Below are positions 1 to 9,720 of a DNA stretch of 64,000 nt, in pieces. Numbering within the stretch: the stretch's first letter is position 1; each line of letters begins with the position of its first letter. This DNA is from Nakamurella deserti (GTDB lineage Bacteria > Actinomycetota > Actinomycetes > Mycobacteriales > Nakamurellaceae), in the NCBI RefSeq assembly GCF_003260015.1, contig NZ_QCXS01000002.1:806001-870000 (forward strand), written 5' to 3'. The notes under the pieces were generated by a model that was given only the letters and a program-made list of their open reading frames with translations, ran no database searches and was not told the origin of the DNA. The position numbers were made by a program, and so were the translations under genes.

Positions 1-344
1 GCGAACGGGGCCTGGAGATCGTGTCCTGTCCGTCCTGCGGTCGCGCCCAGGTCGACGTGTACAAGCTCGCCGAGGAGGTCACCGCCGGCCTCGAAGGCAT
101 GGACGTCCCGCTGCGGGTGGCGGTCATGGGCTGCGTCGTCAACGGTCCCGGTGAGGCCCGTGAAGCCGACCTCGGTGTGGCCTCCGGCAACGGCAAGGGC
201 CAGATCTTCGTCAAGGGGGAGGTCATCAAGACCGTTCCCGAGCACGAGATCGTCGAGACGCTCATCGAGGAGGCCATGAAGCTGGCCGACGCGATGAAGC
301 TCGCCGGTGCGGTGTCCGGCGAGCCTGTCGTCAGCACGGTCTGA
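1..344 (+). CDS. ispG: 4-hydroxy-3-methylbut-2-enyl diphosphate synthase, C-terminal part
   Basis: The gene enters from the left edge; the first whole codon is at base 3 and the stop is TGA at 342-344, so about 113 residues are visible. IspG (GcpE) is the iron-sulfur enzyme that reduces methylerythritol cyclodiphosphate in the MEP isoprenoid pathway. The visible part carries CPSCGR and [10 protein letters not shown], the motifs that hold the three cluster cysteines and the conserved glutamate of the family. The alanine-rich end after the [10 protein letters not shown] stretch is a normal actinobacterial tail. The next gene starts 13 bases later, so the two are probably cotranscribed, as gcpE and Rv2867c are in M. 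tuberculosis. Confidence 0.96.
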   Translation, partial: ERGLEIVSCPSCGRAQVDVYKLAEEVTAGLEGMDVPLRVAVMGCVVNGPGEAREADLGVASGNGKGQIFVKGEVIKTVPEHEIVETLIEEAMKLADAMKLAGAVSGEPVVSTV

Positions 345-357
345 CCGGAGCGGCACC

Positions 358-1206
358 GTGGCGCTGAGCATGGTGGCGAGTCTGCCGGTGAAGGTCCTCG
401 GACCCGCCCAGCTGCCGCAGGTCGCCGCCACCCTGGCCGCCGACCCGTACGCGGGGTGCATCGTCGGCGCCCGTTTCGACGACCACACCCAGCGCAACGG
501 CCGTCTGGGCGGGCAGTTCTGGGGCATCAACGGTGGTCGGGGCGGGCTGTGCTTCGTCGGGCCCAACCTGGTGCCGCTGAGCGGCGACGAGCGGGCGCTG
601 CGCGCGTTCGCGGCCATGGCCGCGCGGCGCCCCCGGGCGAGTGCGTCGGTGTGCGGGCGCCGGGAGCTGGTGCTGCCGCTGTGGGACCGGCTGGAGCGAC
701 GCTGGGGCCCGGCCCGGTTGATCCGCGCCGAGCAGCCGTTCCTCGTCTGCGCCGACCCGCCGGCGGTCGCGCCCGATCCGCTCGTCCGGGCGGCCCGAAC
801 CGAGGACCTGCCGTCCTACTTCCCGGCCGCGGTGGCGATGTTCACCGAGGAGATCGGCGTCGACCCCACCGAGGGCGACCACGGCCGTTCGTACCGCAAC
901 CGCGTCGGCGAGCTGATCCGGCAGGGCCGCGCGTTCGTCCGGTACGACGGTGATCAGGTGGTGTTCAAGGCCGAGGTCGGGTCGTTGTCCGATCGGGCGG
1001 CGCTCATCCAGGGTGTGTGGGTGCGGCCGGACCGCCGCGGTGAGGGCATCGCCGGTCCCGCGATGGCCGCCGTGATGCGGGCCGTGCAGGACGGCCTCGG
1101 CCGGACCCCGTGCCTGTACGTCAACGACTTCAACCTCGCTGCCCGCGCCGCCTACCGGCGGGTGGGGTTCCAGCAGATCGCGACCTACGCCTCGGTCCTG
1201 TTCTAG
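358..1206 (+). CDS. GNAT-family N-acetyltransferase (DUF4081-type, Rv2867c-like)
   Basis: A 282-residue protein. The GTG at 358 is preferred because GGAG at 347-350 lies seven bases upstream; an ATG at 370 is the alternative. The N-terminal half (about 1-140) fits the DUF4081 domain that precedes the acetyltransferase domain in this actinobacterial family. The C-terminal half has the GNAT core: IQGVWVRPDRRGEGIA, where RRGEGIA fits the acetyl-CoA loop, followed by LYVNDFNLAARAAYRRVGF, the usual last helix and strand. The substrate is unknown. Its place directly after ispG is conserved in actinobacteria (established synteny), which suggests a housekeeping rather than accessory role. Confidence 0.9.
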   Translation: MALSMVASLPVKVLGPAQLPQVAATLAADPYAGCIVGARFDDHTQRNGRLGGQFWGINGGRGGLCFVGPNLVPLSGDERALRAFAAMAARRPRASASVCGRRELVLPLWDRLERRWGPARLIRAEQPFLVCADPPAVAPDPLVRAARTEDLPSYFPAAVAMFTEEIGVDPTEGDHGRSYRNRVGELIRQGRAFVRYDGDQVVFKAEVGSLSDRAALIQGVWVRPDRRGEGIAGPAMAAVMRAVQDGLGRTPCLYVNDFNLAARAAYRRVGFQQIATYASVLF

Positions 1207-1227
1207 GCCTTGCGGGCAGGCCGGCGG

Positions 1228-1247
1228 CGGAACCCGGGCCGGTTCCG
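1228..1247. terminator. Weak hairpin between convergent genes
   Basis: CGGAACC at 1228-1234 pairs with GGTTCCG at 1241-1247 around a six-base loop. It lies between the convergent acetyltransferase and FrnE-type genes, where a bidirectional terminator would be useful. There is no T-run on either strand, so this is a suggestion only. Confidence 0.3.
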
Positions 1248-1276
1248 GGCACCGACGAGGTGCGCGGGAAGACCGA

Positions 1277-1945
1277 TCAGGGGGAGGTGGCGGCCTCCAG
1301 GGCGGCCAGGAACTCGGCGGGCTCGGCGGCACCACGGACGACGTACCGCCCGCCGATGACGAAGTGCGGGACGCCGCGCACCCCGGCGTCCGCCGCCGCC
1401 GCCTGATCGGCGCGGACGGCGGCGAGGTGACGGCCGTCGGTCAGGGCGGCGCGGATGTCCGTCGGGTCGAGGCCGACCTCGGCGCCCAGCGCCGCCAGCT
1501 CGTCGACGCGGCCGACGTGCCGCCCCTGTTCGAAGTAGGCCTGGAACAGCCGCTCGTAGGCCTGTGCCTGCACGCCGTGTTCGCGGGCGTGGTGCAGGAA
1601 CTGGTGGGCCAGCACCGTGTTCGTGTGCTGGAGTGCGTCGAAGTCGTAGCTCAATCCGACCTCCGCGGCGATCCCGGTGACCCGGCCCAGCATCGCCCGG
1701 ACCTCCGTCGCCGGAATGCCCTTGTGCTGCACCAGGAACTGCAGCTCGGAGCCGTCGAAGTCCACGGGGGTCTCCGGCGACAGCTCGTAGCTGTGATAGG
1801 TCACCTCGACCCCGGCGGTGCTGCGCTCGCGGAACGCGGCCAGTGCGGCCTCGAACTTCCGCTTGCCGATGAAGCACCACGGGCAGGCGATGTCGGACCA
1901 GACGTCCACGGTGACGGTCGGCAGGGTCGGGGTGTCGGCGGTCAT
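1277..1945 (-). CDS. DsbA-family oxidoreductase, FrnE-like
   Basis: A 222-residue protein starting at the ATG at 1945. It has the thioredoxin-fold DsbA domain of the FrnE type: WSDIACPWCFIGKRKFE near the N-terminus with the redox pair C21-P-W-C24, a helical insert in the middle, and RGVPHFVIGGRYVVRGA near the end, which contains the cis-proline loop (GVPHFV). There is no signal peptide, so it is probably cytoplasmic. Such proteins act as disulfide isomerases or oxidoreductases; the natural substrate is not predictable here. It is convergent with the acetyltransferase and divergent from the penicillin-binding protein gene. Confidence 0.9.
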   Translation of the reverse strand: MTADTPTLPTVTVDVWSDIACPWCFIGKRKFEAALAAFRERSTAGVEVTYHSYELSPETPVDFDGSELQFLVQHKGIPATEVRAMLGRVTGIAAEVGLSYDFDALQHTNTVLAHQFLHHAREHGVQAQAYERLFQAYFEQGRHVGRVDELAALGAEVGLDPTDIRAALTDGRHLAAVRADQAAAADAGVRGVPHFVIGGRYVVRGAAEPAEFLAALEAATSP

Positions 1946-2030
1946 GACGAGATCAACCCGGCGTCGGCGGTGGTATTCCCGACTGCCGGGTGCGTGGGGT
2001 TTGGTGCCGGCCCCGCCGCTCACGTCGGGG

Positions 2031-2130
2031 CCTGGCCCTGCGCGCGCGGTCCGGTGGGCGCCCTGCCGCTTCGGTCGGGGCCTGGCCCTGCGCTCGCGGT
2101 CCGGTGGGCGCCCTGCCGCTCCGGTCGGGG
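2031..2130. repeat. Two 50-bp tandem repeats in the promoter gap
   Basis: Bases 2031-2080 and 2081-2130 match at 48 of 50 positions; a partial third copy (the last part of the unit) precedes them at about 2015-2030. Each copy begins CCTGGCCCTGCGC and ends CGGTCGGGG. The repeats fill the space between the divergent FrnE-type gene and the penicillin-binding protein gene. Confidence 0.85.
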
Positions 2131-2209
2131 CGGCGGCCGCGCGTTCCCGTGTGCGCCCACGGCCGGGTTCCCGGCATCGGCGCCGCCCGGCCGGATACTG
2201 GGAGACGTG

Positions 2210-4036
2210 ATGCTGCGACGCCACCGCCCGACCCGGACCGGACTGGCACTGCTGGCCGTGCTGGCCCTGCTCGTCGGCTGCACGTCCTCGACGCCCAGAG
2301 CCGCCGACCCCACCACGGAGGTGGCCGCGTTCGCGGCGGCCTGGCAGGGCGGCGACCTCGTGACCGCCGCCGGCCTCACCGACGACGCCCCGGCGGCCAC
2401 CCAGCTGCTCAAGCAGAGCGAGCTGAACCTCAGCCCGTCCGAGTTCGCCGTGACGCCCGGCGCCGTCACCCGCACCTCCGACACCACGGCCACCGCGACC
2501 GCTGCGGTGAGCTGGACGCTCGGCGACGCCGGGCAGTGGGCCTACGACGTCGACTGGACGTGGACGCTGGGGGAGAGCGGGTGGCGGCTGGACTGGTCGC
2601 CGACCGACGTGCACCCGCAACTCGGCCCGCAGCAGGGCCTCACCGTGCGCATCACCAAGGCCATCGACGGCACCATCGTCGACCGCGACGACAACCAGCT
2701 GGTCAACCCGGTGCCAGTCTTCAGCATCCTGGCCCTGAAGGACTCGATCACCGACGTCCCGGGGACGGCGGCGACGCTGGCGACCGTGCTGGCGCCGTTC
2801 GACGCCACACTCACCGCCGCCGACATCGAGGCCGGCATCGTCGCCTCGGAGCCCACCACCGGCTACACCGTGCTCAACCTGCGCCAGGCCGACTTCGACA
2901 CCGTGGCCGCCCAGCTCGCCGCCCTGCCCGGCATCGCCACCCCGTCGGAGGTCCGCAACCTGCCGCCCACCCGCGACTTCGCGAAATCCCTGCTGGGACA
3001 GGTGACGCCGGTCGCGACCGAGATGATGACCGGGACCTCCGGCTGGCGGATCGCCACCATCGACACCACCGGCGCGGAGATCGTCACCCTCGCCGAGCAG
3101 CCCGCCGTTCAGGGCCAGAAGGTGACGCTGACGTTGGACTCGGACCTGCAGCAGGCCGCGGACCGCGCGGTCGGCGCGATCACCCTGCCGGCCGTCGTCG
3201 TGGCCATGCAACCCTCCACCGGCGAGGTCCTCACCGTCGCCCAGAACGCCGCCGCCGACGCCCAGGGCACGATCGCGCTGTCGGGCCGCTACCCGCCGGG
3301 GTCGATCTTCAAGATCGTCACGGCCACCGCCGGCATCGACGACGCCGGTCTGACCCCGGTGACCAAGGTGCCGTGCCCGGGAGTCACCACCATCGACTCC
3401 CGCCCCATCCGCAACGCCCACGACTTCGACCTCGGCACCGTCGACCTCACCCTCGCCTTCGCCAAGTCGTGCAACACGACGTTCGCCGAGGTGGCCAGCG
3501 CGCTGCCGGCCGACGCACTGCACGCCACGGCCAAGGAGTACGGCGTCGGCCTGGACTTCGACATGAAGGGCGCGATCACCCTGACCGGCCAGTCACCCGT
3601 CGCCGAATCCGTCGTCGAGCAGGCGGAGAACGGTTTCGGCCAGGGGCGCGACCTCGTCAGCCCGTTCGGGGCGGCGCTGATGGCCGCGACCGTCGCCCAC
3701 GGTTCGATGCCGATCCCGACGCTGATCCGCGGCACCACCACCACCGTCGACGAGCCCGCGCCACCCCGCTCGGCGGCGGCGAGTGCGGCGCTCCCGGTGC
3801 TCATGGCCGCGGTCACCGCCGAGGGCACCGGGTCGCAGCTGCAGGGATTCGGGGACATCCGGCTGAAGACCGGCACGGCGGAGTACTCCGACGAGACCGG
3901 GGCCCTCAAGGCGCACGCCTGGACCGTCGGCTACCTGGGCGACATGGCGTTCGCCGCCTTCATCGCCGGCGGTGACGACTCGGTACGCACCAATGAGCTC
4001 GCCACGTCGTTCCTGACCAACGCCGGGCTGGGCTGA
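2210..4036 (+). CDS. Penicillin-binding lipoprotein with MecA-type N-terminal domain
   Basis: A 608-residue class B type transpeptidase homologue, matching the Rv2864c position and architecture. The ATG at 2210 is chosen because GGGAG ends six bases before it. Residues 1-24 form a lipoprotein signal ending LLVGC, so it is anchored outside the membrane. Residues 40-140 look like the NTF2-like MecA N-terminal domain, then a linker or dimerisation region, then the transpeptidase: S365-I-F-K368 (catalytic serine motif), S420-C-N and K553-T-G. All three active-site motifs are present, so it should be an active D,D-transpeptidase that cross-links peptidoglycan. It sits next to mapB, as in M. tuberculosis. 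Confidence 0.93.
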   Translation: MLRRHRPTRTGLALLAVLALLVGCTSSTPRAADPTTEVAAFAAAWQGGDLVTAAGLTDDAPAATQLLKQSELNLSPSEFAVTPGAVTRTSDTTATATAAVSWTLGDAGQWAYDVDWTWTLGESGWRLDWSPTDVHPQLGPQQGLTVRITKAIDGTIVDRDDNQLVNPVPVFSILALKDSITDVPGTAATLATVLAPFDATLTAADIEAGIVASEPTTGYTVLNLRQADFDTVAAQLAALPGIATPSEVRNLPPTRDFAKSLLGQVTPVATEMMTGTSGWRIATIDTTGAEIVTLAEQPAVQGQKVTLTLDSDLQQAADRAVGAITLPAVVVAMQPSTGEVLTVAQNAAADAQGTIALSGRYPPGSIFKIVTATAGIDDAGLTPVTKVPCPGVTTIDSRPIRNAHDFDLGTVDLTLAFAKSCNTTFAEVASALPADALHATAKEYGVGLDFDMKGAITLTGQSPVAESVVEQAENGFGQGRDLVSPFGAALMAATVAHGSMPIPTLIRGTTTTVDEPAPPRSAAASAALPVLMAAVTAEGTGSQLQGFGDIRLKTGTAEYSDETGALKAHAWTVGYLGDMAFAAFIAGGDDSVRTNELATSFLTNAGLG

Positions 4037-4094
4037 GAGGCCCCTCCGCCCCGCCGCCGGGGCTCGGGCGGCGCGACGGGGGTGTCGCGGTGAC

Positions 4095-4100
4095 TACCGT
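4095..4100 (+). promoter_or_regulatory. -10 box of a leaderless mapB promoter
   Basis: TACCGT fits the actinobacterial TANNNT -10 pattern and ends seven bases before the mapB ATG, which would place the transcript start on the start codon. No clear -35 box was identified. Confidence 0.5.
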
Positions 4101-4107
4101 GGACGGC

Positions 4108-4965
4108 ATGCTCCGCACCGCCGTCAAGCCCGGCCGACCGACCCCGAACCGCACCGTCCCCGCCTCGATCCCGCATCCCGAGTACGTCGGCAAGGCCCGC
4201 CCGACGCCGGGCGACGGCCAGCACGTCCAGACCGCGGAGACCATCGAGAAGATGCGGATCGCGTCGCGCATCGCCGCCGGGGCACTGCAGGAGGCCGGGC
4301 GCGCGGTGCGCCCCGGGGTGACCACCGACGAGCTCGACCGGATCTGCCACGAGTACGTGCTCGACCACCACGCCTACCCGTCCACCCTGGGCTACCGGGG
4401 TTACCCGAAGTCCTGCTGCACCTCGCTGAACGAGGTCATCTGCCACGGCATCCCGGACAGCACCGTGGTGCAGGACGGCGACATCGTCAACATCGACGTC
4501 ACCGCCTTCATCCACGGCGTGCACGGGGACACCAACGCCACGTTCCTGTCCGGTGACGTCGCCGAGGAGAACCGGCTGCTGGTCGAACGCACCGAGGAGT
4601 GCCTGAACCGGGCGATCAAGGCGGTCCGGCCCGGACGGCAGCTCAACGTCATCGGCCGGGTCATCGAGAACTACGCGGCCCGGTTCGGCTACGGCGTGGT
4701 GCGCGACTACACCGGCCACGGCATCAACGAGACGTTCCATTCGGGGCTGGTCATCCTGCACTACGAGGACACCTCGGTGACCACGGTGCTGGAGGAGGGG
4801 ATGACGTTCACCATCGAGCCCATGATCACCCTCGGCGGCATCGCCTGGGACCTGTGGGACGACAACTGGACCGTCGTCACGCGCGACGGCTCGTGGACGG
4901 CGCAGTTCGAACACACGCTGGTCGTCACCGCCACCGGCGCGGAGGTGCTGACGCTGGCGCCCTGA
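4108..4965 (+). CDS. map: Methionine aminopeptidase, MapB type
   Basis: A 285-residue type I methionine aminopeptidase with the N-terminal extension (about 45 residues, containing RPTPN and PEYVGK) typical of actinobacterial MapB. It removes the initiator methionine from new proteins in the cytoplasm. All five metal ligands are visible: D130, D141, H204, E237 and E268, within [32 protein letters not shown] and QFEHTL. The ATG at 4108 is preferred over a GTG at 4090 because it starts like MapB and a -10-like box lies seven bases upstream. It is the last gene before the palindrome array. Confidence 0.96.
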   Translation: MLRTAVKPGRPTPNRTVPASIPHPEYVGKARPTPGDGQHVQTAETIEKMRIASRIAAGALQEAGRAVRPGVTTDELDRICHEYVLDHHAYPSTLGYRGYPKSCCTSLNEVICHGIPDSTVVQDGDIVNIDVTAFIHGVHGDTNATFLSGDVAEENRLLVERTEECLNRAIKAVRPGRQLNVIGRVIENYAARFGYGVVRDYTGHGINETFHSGLVILHYEDTSVTTVLEEGMTFTIEPMITLGGIAWDLWDDNWTVVTRDGSWTAQFEHTLVVTATGAEVLTLAP

Positions 4966-4984
4966 GGCTGTTTCGAGGGTGGGC

Positions 4985-6322
4985 TGAGACCGGGGTTGGG
5001 CGTCTGCCGCACGAATCCGAGTCTGCCGGGCCTGCAGGGTGGGCACGGCCGGATTCGGTGGCAGACGGACGCGGCGGCGGCCGGGCAGCTGCGGCCGGGG
5101 CTTCCCCGGATGCTCGCGCGACCTCGCCGTGCGTGTGCCGCACGAATCTTGGTCTGCCGAGCCTGCAGGGTAGGCACGGCCCAGTTCGGTGGGCAGATGG
5201 GTGCCTCGGGACGGACGTCCTCGTCGTGCCGGATGCAGTGCGGGTGTGCCGCAGGAATTCGCGTCTGCCCACCCTGCTGGGTGCTTGCGGCCCCATCCGG
5301 CCTGTGGGCGGTGCCGAGGCCCGAAAGCCCTGTGTGCCGGGGTGCGGCGCGTATGCCCAATGAATGCGGGTCTGCCCACCCTGCAGGGCGGGCACAACCT
5401 GGTTCGGTGGGCACATCGCTGTCGGGGGTGGACCGGGGCAGCTGCGGGTCGGGGCTTCGTCTGGGTGCCCGCGCGACGTCGCCGTGCGTGTGCCGCACGA
5501 ATCTGCGTCCGCCGAGCGTGCAGGGTGGGCACGGCCCGGTTCGGTGGGCACACCGGTGTCGGGGGTGGTGGCCGGGGCAGCTGCGGTCGGGGCTTCGTCT
5601 GGGTGCTCGCGCCGGGTCGCCGTGCGTGTGCCGCACGATTCTGCGTCTGCCGAGCCTGCAGGGTGGGCACGGCCGGATTCGGTGGGCACATCGCTGTCGG
5701 GGGTGGTGGCCGGTGCAGCTGCGGTCGGGGCTTCGTCTGGGTGCTCGCACGACGTCGCCGTGCGTGTGCCGCACGAATCTGCGTCTGCCGAGCCTGCAGG
5801 GTGGGCACGGCCCGGTTCGGTGGGCAGATGGGTGCCGGGGGACGGAAGTCCTCGTCGTGCCGGGTGTGCTGTGCGGGTGTGCCGCAGGAATGCGCGTCTG
5901 CCCACCCTGCTGGGTGCTTGCGGCCCCATCCGGCCTGTGGGCGGTGCCGAGGCCTGAAAGCTCTGCGTGCCGGGTGCAGCCAGGTGTGCCCAATGAATGC
6001 GGGTCTGCCCACCCTGCAGGGTGGGCACAACCTGGTTCGGTAGGCACATCGCTGTCGGGGGTGGACCGGGGCAGCTGCGGCCGGGGCTTCGTCTGGGTGC
6101 CCGCGCGACGTCGCCGTGCGTGTGCCGCACGAATCTGCGTCCGCCGAGCGTGCAGGGTGGGCACGGCCCGGTTCGGTGGGCACACCGGTGTCGGGGGTGG
6201 TGGCCGGGGCAGCTGCGGTCGGGGCTTCGTCTGGGTGCTCGCGCCGGGTCGCCGTGCGTGTACCGCACGATTCTGCGTCTGCCGAGCCTGCAGGGTGGGC
6301 ACGGCCGGATTCGGTGGGCTGA
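4985..6322. repeat. Array of long imperfect palindromes, duplicated
   Basis: About 1.3 kb made of related units. Type A units (each about 62 bp, e.g. 5628-5689) start GTGCCGCACGAATCTGCGTC, are centred on CCTGCAGG and end TCGGTGGGCAC; the two 31-base arms of one copy pair at about 20 positions. A copies lie near 5001, 5134, 5489, 5627, 5765, 6121 and 6259, and adjacent ones are spaced 138 bp. Variant units B (about 5243 and 5876) and C (about 5352 and 5988) lie between them. The order A-B-C-A-A occurs twice, offset by 631-633 bp (about 5100-5690 and 5735-6322). Unit C at 6005-6026 has a perfect 22-bp palindrome (TGCCCACCCTG and its reverse complement). The array lies between convergent mapB and the mtr operon. 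Long open frames here run in several frames of both strands and are not credible genes. Confidence 0.9.
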
Positions 6323-6486
6323 TCCGTCGAACAGGACGCGACAGGCCGGCCCCGTGCCGCAGCGCGGGCGCAACCAACCGTCCGAGTCCGGCAGCTCGGT
6401 CGCAACGTAACGAAGTGGTGCGGCAGCTCAGCGGTGACAGGTCGCCCGGTCGGGAGCTCAGGTGCGAAGGACCGGTCCGGCCCGGC

Positions 6487-6588
6487 GGCTGAACCGCGAC
6501 GAACGGTCCCGCAGCCAGCGCCAACGCCCGCCCCGGCCCCGCAGCTGAGCTGCAACGAGCGGTCCGAACTGCTCAGCGCCAACGCCCG
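6487..6588. repeat. Second, degenerate repeat pair
   Basis: A different repeat follows the palindrome array. The segment 6487-6530 recurs at 6543-6588 with offset 56-58: GGCTGAACCGCGACGAACGG resembles AGCTGAGCTGCAACGAGCGG, and AGCGCCAACGCCCG occurs exactly in both. Less exact relatives (CAGCTC plus CGGTCC) extend back to about 6360. No gene was recognised in 6323-6626. Confidence 0.6.
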
Positions 6589-6626
6589 TTCCGGCACCTC
6601 GAACGCCGGACCGGCCCGTTGACGAT

Positions 6627-6722
6627 TCAGCGGCTGCCGGGGTTCTCGTCCCGTCGGACCTTGCGGCGGGCAAGGGCGTCCACGATCTTGTGGATGGCGT
6701 TCATGAGGGCACGCACGGTCAC
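6627..6722 (-). CDS. Possible 31-residue basic microprotein coupled to mtr
   Basis: A short frame begins with a GTG whose last two bases overlap the TGA stop of mtr (GTGA overlap at 6719-6722), the arrangement used for translational coupling. It would encode 31 residues: an amphipathic-looking helix (ALMNAIHKIVDALARR) and a basic-polar end (KVRRDENPGSR), stop TGA at 6627-6629. An internal ATG would give 25 residues. No family was recognised. The exact overlap and the position outside the repeats are the only support. Confidence 0.4.
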   Translation of the reverse strand: MTVRALMNAIHKIVDALARRKVRRDENPGSR

Positions 6723-8131
6723 TCCCTGTCGTCGGCGGGTTCGGGGTCGAGTTCCAGTCCGAGCAGCGCGTTCTCGATGAGCTCGGGGAGCGCGGGGTGG
6801 ATCCAGTACTGACCACGGGCCAGCCCGCGGACCGACTGGCCGAACGACATCGCCTGGATGAGCGGCTGGATCACCGTCGCGGCCTCCGGGCCGATGATGT
6901 GCGCGCCGAGCAACCGGCCGGACGCCGGATCGGCGATCAGCTTCGCGAAGTGCGTGGTGTCCTCACGGGCCCAGCCGGCGGCGATGTCGCCGTACTGCTG
7001 CGTCTTCACGACGTGGCGCACCCCGTGTCTGACCGCCTCGTCCTCGGTGAGGCCGACGCTGGCCACCTGCGGGTGACCGAACACCGCGGCCGGCACGAAA
7101 CGGTGATCGGTCGCGACGAGCGCGTCCGGATGCCGGAGATTGTGTGCGACCGTCCGTGCCTCCGCGTTGGCGACGTGCTTGAGCGCGTAGTGCGAGCTGA
7201 TGTCGCCCAGCGCCCAGATGCCGTCCACGTTGGTGCGCTGCTGCGCGTCGACCTTGATCCGGCCGTCCTTGTGCAGCTCCAACCCGGCCGCCTCGGCGTC
7301 GAGCAGATCGGAGTTGGGCGTGCGGCCGGTGGCGATCAGCACCAGGTCGACGTCGAGGGTGGACTCGCCGTCGGGTCCGTCCAGGGTCGCGGTGATGCCG
7401 TCCGCGGTCGCGTCGAGCCCGGCGATCTGGGAGTTCAGGCGCAGGTCGTAGCGCTGTCCGGCGTCGGTGGTGAACACCTCGGACACGTCGCGGTCGTGCT
7501 TGGCGAGCAGCCGGTCCCCCCGGACCGCCTGGATCACCGTGGTCCCGAACGAGGCGAAGACGTGCGCGAACTCCGACGCGATGTAGCCGCCGCCGATGAT
7601 GAGCAGCCGACCCGGCAGGTCGTCGATGCGCATCACGGTGTCGCTGGTGTGGACGCGCGCCTTCACGGTCGCGTCGTCCAGACCCGGGATGTCCGGGATG
7701 AGCGGCCTGCCGCCGGCACCGATGACGATCCGGTCGGCGGTGATGGTCTCGCCGGTCCCGGTGTCGATGGTGTGGGCGTCGAGGAACCGGGCGGTGCCGG
7801 TGTAGACCGTCTGGTTGGGTGTCCGGGGACCGCTGCGGTACTCGCGTCCGCCCGCCTCGATGGCGTCGATCCGCCCGAAGATGCGGTCCCGGATGGCCGG
7901 CCAGTGCACCTTGTCCAGGCTGGCGTCGACGCCGAACCGGGACGCCTCCACGGTGCCGGTGGCCAGTTCCGCCGGCCAGACGAACATCTTGGTGGGAATG
8001 CACCCCACGTTGGTGCAGGTGCCCCCGAAGAGGCCCTTCTCGAGGATGGCGATGGACCAGTCGTCGAAGTCAGGTCCGGGGATCGAGTTGGCGGATCCGG
8101 TTCCGATGATGGCGAGGTCGAAGTGGCGCAC
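6719..8131 (-). CDS. mtr: Mycothione reductase
   Basis: A 470-residue class I flavin disulfide reductase that reduces mycothiol disulfide with NADPH and so keeps the actinobacterial thiol pool reduced. Visible parts: FAD-binding IIGTGSANS at 8-16, the redox cysteines C39 and C44 in GGTCTNVGCIPTKMF, the NADPH fold LLIIGGGYIASEFAHVF, ATGRTPNSDLL, ALGDISSHYALKHVAN, and the C-terminal dimer motif YWIHPALPELIENALLGL with the catalytic His-Glu pair. Similarity to M. tuberculosis Mtr is strong throughout. The GTG at 8131 is chosen because it gives the family N-terminus (RHFDLAIIGTG) and TACAGT lies seven bases upstream. Confidence 0.95.
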   Translation of the reverse strand: MRHFDLAIIGTGSANSIPGPDFDDWSIAILEKGLFGGTCTNVGCIPTKMFVWPAELATGTVEASRFGVDASLDKVHWPAIRDRIFGRIDAIEAGGREYRSGPRTPNQTVYTGTARFLDAHTIDTGTGETITADRIVIGAGGRPLIPDIPGLDDATVKARVHTSDTVMRIDDLPGRLLIIGGGYIASEFAHVFASFGTTVIQAVRGDRLLAKHDRDVSEVFTTDAGQRYDLRLNSQIAGLDATADGITATLDGPDGESTLDVDLVLIATGRTPNSDLLDAEAAGLELHKDGRIKVDAQQRTNVDGIWALGDISSHYALKHVANAEARTVAHNLRHPDALVATDHRFVPAAVFGHPQVASVGLTEDEAVRHGVRHVVKTQQYGDIAAGWAREDTTHFAKLIADPASGRLLGAHIIGPEAATVIQPLIQAMSFGQSVRGLARGQYWIHPALPELIENALLGLELDPEPADDRE

Positions 8132-8138
8132 GACGCCC

Positions 8139-8144
8139 ACTGTA
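8139..8144 (-). promoter_or_regulatory. -10 box of a leaderless mtr promoter
   Basis: On the minus strand TACAGT is followed by seven bases and then the GTG start of mtr, which fits a leaderless promoter and supports this start codon. Confidence 0.5.
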
Positions 8145-8273
8145 GGCGGCGCCGCGCGCCCGGCGGCGGTACCGGGCGCGGGTCGCTCCCATCCGACGCC
8201 GACCGCTCCAGGGCGCCACCCGCCGGCCTGCCGGACCGGACCGCCGACCCGGGGTGATGGCGCCGGCCGCGTG

Positions 8274-9449
<1,176 letters not shown>

Positions 9450-9720
9450 GGGAGCGGCTCCAGAGGGAAGGTCCGGACCCGGGAACGCCGACGAGGTCAG
9501 CGGGGCAGGGGATCCGGTGAGGGGAGGATGCGGGAGTGCCACACGGGGGCGACGGACACGGGCTCCTCCTTCACGCTCACGGACCTGCGGTGTTCAGTGC
9601 TGCGGTGTCGTCGAGCTGCGGTGCTCGGACTGACGTGCCCTGAACGGGGGTGGTCTGGCGCACCGCGACGTCTCGGTGCACGGATGATCCTGGCCGGGAG
9701 ACTCCCGGCGGGCAACCGAT

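Noticed and set aside
4985-6322. CRISPR array.
   Set aside because: Units are unequal, spacers are themselves repeated, periods are 138 bp and above, and no cas gene is near.
3931-6816. Very long open frames on the minus strand (up to 961 codons) and several plus-strand frames across the palindrome array.
   Set aside because: Several frames on both strands are open at once, the translations are low-complexity Pro/Arg/Cys repeats of the 138-bp unit, and part overlaps mtr and mapB. The openness follows from GC content and a unit length divisible by three.
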